Below the pieces are notes generated by a model. That model ran no database searches. It was not told where the DNA came from and saw only the letters and a program-made list of their open reading frames with translations. From contig CAVXDE010000003.1 of assembly GCA_963760435.1 (NCBI GenBank), positions 47,958-111,957 of the forward strand: DNA of 64,000 nucleotides, given 5' to 3'. Each line of letters starts with the position of its first letter. The stretch's first letter is position 1. Made by a program: the position numbers and the translations under genes. This document shows positions 56,565-64,000 of the stretch, one piece after another. The stretch is from JAFAXD01 sp963760435 (GTDB lineage Bacteria > Pseudomonadota > Alphaproteobacteria > Rhizobiales > Xanthobacteraceae).

Positions 56565-57563
56565 TCAGACCTTGGCCGTTTGCGGCGTGCTCGGTGCCTG
56601 TGGCTTACCGTGCGCAGATTTGGGCTTACCCGTGGTGCGCCGGATGGCCTTGCGCACGCTCTCCGGATCGGCGCGCTCGACCCCGTCCACCGGGCCGCCC
56701 TTGATGGTGACGCGCTCCATATAGCGACGCTGCGGGAAATAGTCGTTCACCGCATAGTGCTGGGTCGAGCGGTTGTCCCACATGATTAGCGTGTGCGGCG
56801 CCCAGTGGTGACGGAACTGGTATTCAGGGACTTGTGCCTGCAGGAACAGGATCTCGAGCAGCGACCTGCTCTCGCGTTCATCCATATTCTTGATTGCGAC
56901 CGTGAACTGCGGATTGACAAACAGCACTTTACGTCCGGTCACCGGGTGCACTCGCACAACCGGATGAATTGCCGGTGGATAGATCTGCTCCCATCGCAGC
57001 ACGTTCTTCCGGTCCTCCTCGGAATCATCGAACAGCTCGCGGAACGGCTTGAAATCATGCACTGCCTCCAGCCCGGAAATGAATTGCTGCATCCGATCGC
57101 TGAGCCCATCGAAAGCTGCGGACATGCTGGCAAACATCGTATCGCCGCCGATCGCCGGCACCTCCTTCGCCACCAGAATCGTGGCTTTGGGCGGCTCTTT
57201 GCGAAAAGTCTCGTCTGAATGCCAGACGTCGGTACGAAATGGAGGATTGGTCTCGTCGTTGCGAAATTTGATCAGGACTGAGACATCTTTATCCTTGGGG
57301 GCGAACGGGTGCACGGTTAATTCGCCGAACCGGCTTCCGAAATCAATCAGGTTTTGCGAGCTGATGTCCTGATTGCGGAAGATCAGCAACTCGTTCTCGG
57401 CCAGCGTGTCCTCGATGGCGTCGCGCACCTCGTCGGACATCGGCTTGCGAAGATCGATACCGGAGATCTCGGCTCCGAGATGCGCACCAACGCGCGTGAT
57501 GATGAGACCGGCACGCTCCGCGACGATCGGACGACCCTGGAAGCTGCCAATGGGTTTGTTCAC
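56565..57563 (-). CDS. TauD/TfdA-family Fe(II)/2-oxoglutarate dioxygenase
   Basis: 332 residues. Iron ligands: His-x-Asp in VWHSDETFRKEPP and distal His in DNRSTQHYAVNDY; the following Arg in PQRRYMERVTIKG would bind 2-oxoglutarate. The N-terminal region (GLIITRVGAHLGAEISGIDL) is family-typical. Substrates in the family include taurine and aryloxyalkanoates such as 2,4-D; the actual one is unknown. It is the middle gene of the GST-TauD-TctC run. Confidence 0.93.
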   Translation of the reverse strand: MNKPIGSFQGRPIVAERAGLIITRVGAHLGAEISGIDLRKPMSDEVRDAIEDTLAENELLIFRNQDISSQNLIDFGSRFGELTVHPFAPKDKDVSVLIKFRNDETNPPFRTDVWHSDETFRKEPPKATILVAKEVPAIGGDTMFASMSAAFDGLSDRMQQFISGLEAVHDFKPFRELFDDSEEDRKNVLRWEQIYPPAIHPVVRVHPVTGRKVLFVNPQFTVAIKNMDERESRSLLEILFLQAQVPEYQFRHHWAPHTLIMWDNRSTQHYAVNDYFPQRRYMERVTIKGGPVDGVERADPESVRKAIRRTTGKPKSAHGKPQAPSTPQTAKV

Positions 57564-57685
57564 TGCAATTCTCCCTTACCATCCTGTCGACATCGTGCTG
57601 CTTGGCTAACTAAATCGGCTACCGAGCGCTCTGATTAGCTATCCTCGAGCTAAGCAGCCGTCGCATTCTTTCTGTTTCGGAAGCA

Positions 57686-58474
57686 TCAGGCGTTGGCGCG
57701 TTGCTTCGGCATAGATGGCGTCAACCCCACTTCTTCATAGCCGCCGCCACTCTCGTCCGGCCAAGACACGGCGGTGCGGAAGGCTGGACGAGCGGAAAGC
57801 CGAGCATACCACTCATTTACTTTTGGACGCCGGTTGTGTGACCAGAACTGGTCTGCCCCAAGCGCGGACAAGCGGAACATGTAAGGCGCCACAGCAATAT
57901 CGGCGAGCGTGAACTGGTCACCGACAATCCAAGGCCCGCGATCGAGAATTCGCTCAATGTGATCGAGGAGGTCCTCGATGGTCTCTCGTGACTTTGCAAG
58001 CTCGTCCTCCGTAATCTCGCCGCGAACCGCGCGGGAGTGGACATCCTGGTAATACTTCATTGGCCGTCGCGCCGCCTGCTTAGTCAATTCCTCAATGCTC
58101 CAGCGGTTCTTGAGCTTGGGAAGGATGTATTTAACCATCGTCAGCTTTACGATCGCATCGAAGCCGTCCTCGCACTTGCGGACGAACTCGCGCATCCTCG
58201 CCTGTTCGAGGGGGGCAGTGGGTACGAGCTTCGGGCCATTGAACGCGGCGTCGATATATTCGTTAATGACGGTCGATTCACGAACAGGCGCACCGTTATG
58301 TACCAGGGTCGGCACCAATCCGTCTGGATTGATGGCGAGATATCGGGGCTCCATCTGTTCGAATTTGAACAGATCGATGTAGCGGCTGATCCATTCAACT
58401 CCCTTTTCCTCCAGTGCCATGCGGCAACGAACGGAGCAGACAGAACTCCAGAAGTGATAGAGTTCAACGGCCAT
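57686..58474 (-). CDS. Glutathione S-transferase family protein (2), possible dehalogenase/etherase-like
   Basis: 262 residues. It has a thioredoxin-like N-domain (FWSSVCSVRCRMALEEKGV, cis-Pro in NPDGLVPTLVHNG, then ESTVINEYIDAAF) and a helical C-domain with VGDQFTLADIAVAPYMFRL. It resembles the large bacterial GST class that includes lignin beta-etherases, and the GST at 25525. It lies 122 bp upstream of the dioxygenase on the same strand and probably starts the operon. A role in xenobiotic or lignin-derived ether breakdown is inference. Confidence 0.88.
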   Translation of the reverse strand: MAVELYHFWSSVCSVRCRMALEEKGVEWISRYIDLFKFEQMEPRYLAINPDGLVPTLVHNGAPVRESTVINEYIDAAFNGPKLVPTAPLEQARMREFVRKCEDGFDAIVKLTMVKYILPKLKNRWSIEELTKQAARRPMKYYQDVHSRAVRGEITEDELAKSRETIEDLLDHIERILDRGPWIVGDQFTLADIAVAPYMFRLSALGADQFWSHNRRPKVNEWYARLSARPAFRTAVSWPDESGGGYEEVGLTPSMPKQRANA

Positions 58475-59401
58475 CTTGCATCCTCCCTAGGGCAGACCCT
58501 CAACGCTTTCTCATGTTCCGATAGACCACCTTGGCCTGAACTCGCGCGTTCATTCGATGCTCCTCGGCGTCTGCAAGAAGCCTCGGTGGCCGAATGAATT
58601 CTAAGGCGGCTCAAGAATATGCCCGTAACACTCGCCATTTAACATCGGGCGTGCTCCCTCTAAGGACCACAGCACTTAATTTGAACGTTGGCGCAGCCTC
58701 CGACCTTAGTCAACGGCGCTGCTCGATACCTGCTGCACGACCGCTCTTCCCGCTGCCATGGCAAAGCACTCGCTTCTCGCGAGTGGCGCCCTCGACGGCT
58801 GTTCACGCAACCGCCGAGGACTTGCCACCCGTATCTACATGGAAAAATGCGGATGACCATCGTCAGTGTACAGCAGTTCCGGCCCGCATTCGATACGGCT
58901 GTACCCGGCCACATCAGCCGCTAGGATCGACCCAACTTTAGGCCGTGACTGATGCGGAGCCATTTGGGGGGCGCTAATCTAACACAGTCAGAAAGACTGA
59001 CCCTCCGTAACCTATGCCCGCTTCTGAGGGGGTATGTACCTTGGCACAAAGTCGGGCGGAAAGGCGGTTAGCTGCGATTCTGGCGGCAGATGTCGCACTA
59101 CGCCAAGCTCGAAGAGGGTTTGCGCAGGGCGGGCTTGCCGGGCGGTACCTTGCTGTCGTTGTTCATACCGCAGCATGGTGGCCTCAACCCATTTCATCAT
59201 CGCAGCATGGAACCACTACATGTTCAATGGTGCGGATAGACGAAGAGAGAACCCCTCGGGATTAGGCTGGCACGGTTTTATGTTTTTGTTAAACTCATCT
59301 GAACCCGTACATCATTCGTGCCGGGACCCGCAAATGCGAAATTTTCGGCTACGCTAGGGCCATCCGTTTGCGGCTCAAATTCAGAGATTGGTGCGACAAG
59401 T
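58475..59401. other. Gene-poor interval containing an adenylate-cyclase N-terminal fragment
   Basis: At 59014-59105 the plus strand reads MPASEGVCTLAQSRAERRLA then AILAADVA, the conserved start of rhizobial class III adenylate cyclases, and immediately diverges after ADVA, so it is a short fragment, not a gene. The rest shows no convincing ORF or RNA. Confidence 0.5.
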
Positions 59402-60521
59402 TCAACCTATCCGCAGTCTATCAGTAATCCAGGCGTAGATGGTCGGAAACGTTTCTGGAGTGATCCCCATATGATCGCCGGGATAAAAGCGAGCAGTCTT
59501 TGGACGTCCGTGCTGGAGCAGCAGCTGCATGTCATCAGGATTGAAAACCGTATCAGCTGTCCCGTTGATCAGCAACAGCGGAGCGGATGGACGATCCAAC
59601 GAACCTTGCGTGAGGAGCGAGAGTTTCGGTGCATTGACCACCCAGTCTTCAAACGAGTTGAGGCCCATGGTGGAGGCCAACGTCTCCGCTAATTCGAACG
59701 GATAAGTACCGAATTGGGCTTTCTCGATCCACTCGGGTTGAAAGGTGTAGTGAGCGCACCCGCCGTGATCCACCACACCGCAGAAATGCTCCGCATGGGT
59801 ATGGGCGACCTTAGCCGCCCAATATCCTCCTGTACTAAGCCCCCAGCCGACTACTCGGCTCGGATCAAGATCGTCGCGAGATCTGATCCAGGCAAAAGCG
59901 GCGTCCCACATTCGCTCTGCATCAGGAGATGCCAATACCGGAGCGTCGGCGGTCCCAGGAATATCGATGGCCAGCGTTGCAGCGCCTTTGTCCAACATCG
60001 GCGCAAATAGATCGGCGGCGTCTTCTTTGTAGTAGTCCAGTCCGCCCCACGCGAGCAGGACGGGCAGCTTTGCGGGCCGCGGCGGTTTTCGAAAATGGCC
60101 AATGACAGCCTTGCCTTCATCCGGTTTGCTGTTGAACGGCATCTCCACTCGCTCCACGGGAACGGCAAAGTGTTTGGCGGCGGCCAGGAACATCTCTTTG
60201 GACTTCTCGTAAACTGCTTTCTTGCCGGGCGAGTTGCATGCCGGCCAACGGGCCATACGGAAGAGGCCTAGACGCGCGCAGGTAATGTTTTTGCGCGGCG
60301 CTAAAATCGCCCTCACGTTCGGCGCTTTTGCCGGCCTCCTCAAATGGCTCAGCGGCGGAGCTGTAGGCTTTCGCCCATTCCTCGCGATCCAGAGACTGCA
60401 GCTTGGTAAGGACGCGCTCGTGGTCTTCATAGAAGGTGTGGTCAAACGGATAAATTGCAAGCTTCGCAGCCTCTTTCCAGTTCTCCCAGATTTCGCTCAC
60501 CGAACGGGTATACCGCTTCAT
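59402..60521 (-). pseudogene. FrsA-like alpha/beta hydrolase, copy 2, one frameshift
   Basis: ATG at 60521 (MKRYTRSVSEIWENWKE). The N-terminal 90 residues and the catalytic domain are separated by one extra base at about 60269 (QKHYLRAS | LFRMARWPACNSPGKKA). The catalytic part is whole: WGGLDYYKED, nucleophile in GLSTGGYWAAKV, NGTADTVFNPDD and YPGDHMG. Restored length is about 372 residues. It is the better preserved of the two hydrolases and diverges from the broken MetE-like copy 2. Confidence 0.82.
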
Positions 60522-60668
60522 CTTCGTCCTCCTCCCTGAACCGCGCTCACTCGATGACCGCCGTATACGTTAACTGCGCACGTTCGGCGAAGTGGGCGAG
60601 CGCAGGTCGTAATATCGCTGGAGTATTTACGCGTGCAAACAGTTTAAAACAGGATACTTGCACCGTCG

Positions 60669-60686
60669 GTTACTTCGCGAGGTAAC
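60669..60686. promoter_or_regulatory. Island operator palindrome, copy 2
   Basis: GTTACTTCGCGAGGTAAC, an 18-bp dyad with one mismatched pair, is 96 bp upstream of the MetE-like start and 148 bp upstream of the hydrolase start, the same geometry as copy 1. Confidence 0.65.
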
Positions 60687-60781
60687 AGTGATATGTGAAC
60701 GAGGCAGTTCGGGGGGTGGTTACTAGCCGTGCAGATGGGTGTAGTTTTTTTTGTAGCAGATCGCATGGGAGGACAGTCGTC

Positions 60782-61895
60782 ATGGCTCAGACGAAACCGC
60801 CATACCGCGCCGAGCATGTCGGAAGCCTGCCACGTCCGGAACGCTTGATGGCCGCCCGGGAACAGTTCGCAGCGGGGAAGTTGCCGAGGACGGACCTCAC
60901 GCAAATCGAGGACGAATGCATCCGTGAAGCCATCGCAATGCAGGAGAGAGTTGGTATAGGCGCTGTAACTGACGGCGAATACCGCAAGCGTGGATGGCGC
61001 GAGTTTCTCTACGACAAGTGCGATGGCTTTGGACCCGAGACCGTGGAGCGCGCGTTCCCAATTCGGCTGTACGACGGTACAACCGCCCCGCCAATCCGAG
61101 AACCAAAGGTCACGGCTAAGCTCGAGAGCGCGAGCCGCTATCGGCGGATGATTTCTCGGCACTCAAGGCTATGACAGCGCGGCCGATCAAGGCGAATTTA
61201 CCCACGCCCTCGGTTGCCCACTTTTTCACCGGCGACGCGGTGCTCGATCGTGCGGCTTATGGAGATCGCGAGGAACTCATGGACGATCTCGCCCGGATCA
61301 TGCGTGAAGAGATCGCCGATCTCGGTGCGCGTGGCTGCACCTATTTGCAGATGGACGAGGTGCCGTTGGCCGTGATTTGCGATCCAAAAAATATGGACGT
61401 CGTCCGCGCGCGGGGCGATGATCCCGACGAACTCATCGATCTTTACATCGATGCGATCAACCACTCGATCATAGACCGAGCGGCCGACATGACTGTCTGC
61501 GTCCATTTGTGTTGCGGGAACCACGCCCAAGGCATGGCCGATGGCGGCTATGAGCCCATTGCGGAGCGCATGTTCGACCGGCTCGACGTAGACGGCTACT
61601 TTCTTGAATATGATACTCCTCGAGCTGGTGACTTCACCCCGCTTCGGCATTTGCCAAAGCCGAAGAGAGCAGTGCTCGGGCTCGTGTCCACGAAGGTTCC
61701 GGAACTCGAAACCGTAGACGCATTAAAGCGTCGCATTGACGAGGCGACGAAGTTCATCGAACTCGAACGGCTGTGTCTGTCGCCGCAATGCGGGTTTGCG
61801 AGCGTTCAGCTCGTGCGGGTCGCGGCTTTCCCATGGACGTTACTGAGCGAAAGGGGGCTCGAGTCGTCGAGGTGGCGGAGCAGGTCTGGAATTGA
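60782..61895 (+). pseudogene. MetE C-terminal-like protein, copy 2, two frameshifts
   Basis: It begins like copy 1 and differs from it at only two of the first 113 residues. One base is missing at about 61125 (after VTAKL) and another at about 61807 (after GFASV); both shift the frame by -1 relative to copy 1. Between them the frame encodes an intact barrel half with VCVHLCCGNHAQG, FLEYDTP and SPQCGF. The ancestral stop (after AEQVWN) is at 61895. Compared with copy 1, Arg of HLCRGN is Cys here. Confidence 0.8.
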
Positions 61896-62135
61896 ATTCC
61901 AACACACCTTCGTACGTTCGCTGTCGAGTGGGATCCGTACCAATATACTCACATTGAGTTCTTCTCGCGTTGCTACAGAACTTTGAGCCAGCCGCCAAAT
62001 TAGACGCGCTCGCCCCACTCATGTTACTGAGTCTTTGTCGAGCCGCCGTATGAGACGCTTAGACCGCTGTGATCGAAGTAAAGGGCGAGGAAAGGAAGAG
62101 TTCGCCAACTCCGCGGCAACGGCCGTCTTGGTCTA

Positions 62136-64000
62136 TCACTCCGGTGGCGGCGAAGGGAGGTCGGCGGTGCTGTCGCCAAACTTGTAAAAGAAAACGCTGC
62201 CGTTGAATAAGCCGACAACATGGGTCCACGGGCCGGACGCAAGATCAGGTTGGTGAGGCTGTCGCGAGGAGTATATTCGCCGGAATCGTCGATGAAAGCA
62301 GTTGCCCCGCCCCCGTCCGTGGTCTCAGCGTTGTAAAAAATCAGGCTTCCAGCACCAACCGCGGCAATATGAGTTCCTCCTGGAAAAACGTCGCTGTCAT
62401 CGATGTCCCCGAACAACTCGTAGTGGCCTGTGTCGTTGACTACGGTCGCGGTCGCGCCGGTGACGCTCCTGCGATCGTAAAACAGTAATGCGCCATTCGG
62501 GCAGCCGACAACATGGGTCCACTGGCCAAATCCGGGGATGTAATCGCCCCACGTGAAATTGCCGGACTCGTCGAGCAATGCCGTTTGGTCACTCCGGCGG
62601 CCACTTCGTCGACGTAGCTGTAAAAGAACAAGCCCTGCTGGCCCACCGAAGTAACATGCGTCCAGTGGCCCAACAAAGAATTTAGGAACGTGAAGCCGGA
62701 AAATGTTCCATCGCCGTCAACAACTGCCGTAGCGGCGCTTCGTCTTCGACGCAATAGAAGAGCACCCCGCCTCCGGGAGTCCCTATGACATGGGTCCAGC
62801 CGCGCGGGCCGGACGAGAGGGTGATTTGGAGGTCCTTGTCCCTGTATACCCCACGGCCGTCGACTGTTGCGGTCGATCCCGTCTCGCCGTGATCATTATA
62901 AAGTAGCAGAGGGCAAGGGACGGGTATTGGCAAGCGTACCGCCGTCTCCATTAACTGAACTTGGTACGGCAACGAGGTCGACATCAGATAGGTCAGGTTC
63001 AGCACCCGGTTTTGGGGTCCCAGGTAGTATAGCGGTCAATGAGGAAGGCGCCGTAGGCCCAGGCCTTGTGGTCGTCCCCAGGCGTCACCGGCGGTATATT
63101 GGGGTAGATGTGATCGCCCATTGCCTCCTTCGCCGGATCGTGCATCCAGACACCATAAGCATGCTCACGATTGCCGGGATCAAACAGCGCCACTTCCTCG
63201 GACCAGGTCAGTAAATCGTCGCTGAACCGCGCCAGGATCGGTTTGTCCCGGTTCTTCTTCGGATTTATCCGACGGGGTGCCGAAGAGCACCACCCAGCAG
63301 CCCGGCCTCGGCAGCCAGCTCGCCGAACAGTGTGTACTGACCTTGGGCGTACTCGGGCGGCGCAAAGAGCTCGTAGCCGGGAGTGCTAGCGTCAGTTATA
63401 TTGTCGAACCACTTCTGTTTTCTGGCACTTAAATACTCGGATCCTATCGAACCGCGGACGTTGGACAGAAGCAACTGGCATCCAGGCAGGCGGAAGTTGT
63501 TCCAGTCGTAGCCAATGATCACTACGCCCGTTTCCTCGGGACAGGCCGGAAGCACGGAGTGATCTTGATTGAGGACCACGGTCGTCGAGAGCCAAGGGAA
63601 ACAATCGGGCTGATCTGTCCGTACGAGACCGTGGCAGCGGACACAGAAGCGGAGCTGATCGCGCATATGTGCGTCCGCGCCGGGATTGTGGGGTAGCTCG
63701 TACTCACGATTGGACGGATTGTGGCCGAGACCGTCTACCGGGCAACAGCCCCTATGACCCTGATCGGAATAGCCGTCGAAATAGAGCTCGGCGCACTTGG
63801 AGCATTGGAACCACTTTCCCTGCCACTCGATCGACGTCGGTTGATTCTCGGTGGGGAAGAAGAACCACTGGCTCCCCCGTCGTGTGCGCCGCGATCCTTG
63901 GGGCAAACGCCTCCGTCGCCCTGGTAGAAGAGTGAGGCGCACTTCACGCAAAAGCGCCAGAACTGATCGGGCTGGTCGACAGGGCCCGGAGTGAAGGGTA
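62136..64000 (-). pseudogene. Large zinc-ribbon/DUF4185-like/repeat protein, frameshifted and open at right edge
   Basis: Read across frames, the 5' part (64000-63600) has zinc-ribbon-like units (CVKCASLFYQGDGGVCPKD, FQCSKCAELYFDGYSDQGHR then GCCPVDG, RFCVRCHGLV). Next is a middle region resembling DUF4185 (FDPGNREHAYGVWMHDP, AYGAFLIDRYTTWDPKTR, LTYLMSTSLPYQVQLM). The 3' part holds about five repeats of the form DxxGxF ... WTHV ... GxLLFY, ending KFGDSTADLPSPP and a stop at 62136. At least six frameshifts (about 63880, 63240, 63005, 62720, 62585 and 62235) break it. The gene start lies beyond the window. Function unknown; the repeats suggest a surface or carbohydrate-binding propeller. Confidence 0.6.

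Noticed and set aside
59012..59200. 62-codon minus-strand ORF opposite the cyclase fragment
   Set aside because: No homology recognised and no ribosome site; treated as chance ORF.
52392..61960. Composite transposon explaining the duplicated module
   Set aside because: No transposase, terminal inverted repeats or target duplications were seen around either copy.

Overview
The window looks like a chromosomal segment of a high-GC alphaproteobacterium of the Hyphomicrobiales (Bradyrhizobium / Xanthobacteraceae-like). This rests on gene content (multi-GAF histidine kinase with chained response regulators, Bug-type TctC receptor, BA14K-like C-terminus, egtB-egtD pair, YggT-UPF0235-FolD run) and on several families of palindromic intergenic repeats typical of that group. 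The genus is inferred from style only.

Layout. 1-6119 (minus): a signalling operon of a seven-GAF histidine kinase, a single-domain response regulator and a receiver-adenylate cyclase that leaves the left edge; it carries a cluster of frameshifts. 6120-6936: gene-free, rich in nested inverted repeats. 6937-16193 (minus): a complete RND efflux operon (outer-membrane factor, adaptor, two RND permeases). 16395-17214: bacterioferritin and its ferredoxin. 17396-25314: housekeeping and metabolic genes, including a DUF1932 reductase, TerB, an SDR, a glutamine amidotransferase, an M24 'pita-bread' protein, an MFS exporter, tRNA-Ala, yggT, UPF0235, folD and a GNAT enzyme. 25525-34322: a GST, a MarR regulator, a BA14K-like secreted protein, TypA, a Tat-exported bicupin and a PhoD-like phosphatase. 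34524-38150: ergothioneine genes egtB-egtD followed by a DddP-like M24 protein. 38363-47226: an aminotransferase divergent from a giant FAD/Fe-S oxidase, proline iminopeptidase, an IlvD/Edd dehydratase, a small secreted protein and a BKACE enzyme.

From tRNA-Ser(CGA) at 47381 rightwards the window changes character. A tyrosine recombinase directly follows the tRNA, a tRNA-Arg(ACG) 3' remnant follows the recombinase, and then come decayed genes, long gene-poor stretches and unusual cargo: a genomic island whose right end is not in the window. Its cargo includes a neprosin-like glutamic endopeptidase and a 2.5-kb divergent two-gene module (FrsA-like alpha/beta hydrolase and MetE-C-like protein) present twice, at 52.4-55.0 and 59.4-62.0 kb. 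The two copies bracket a GST-TauD dioxygenase-TctC cluster. In copy 1 the MetE-like gene is intact and the hydrolase broken three times; in copy 2 the hydrolase has one frameshift and the MetE-like gene two. The module intergenic regions carry an 18-bp palindrome (GTTACyTCGCGArGTAAC) that also occurs alone, as a perfect palindrome, at 50892-50909. The right edge is a heavily frameshifted gene for a large protein of zinc-ribbon-like repeats, a DUF4185-like part and about five WTH/FFY repeats.

Frameshifts are concentrated at 0-2.1 kb and beyond 47 kb. In most cases the two reading frames still encode well-conserved protein, so either decay is recent or the consensus sequence has indel errors; sequence alone cannot decide.
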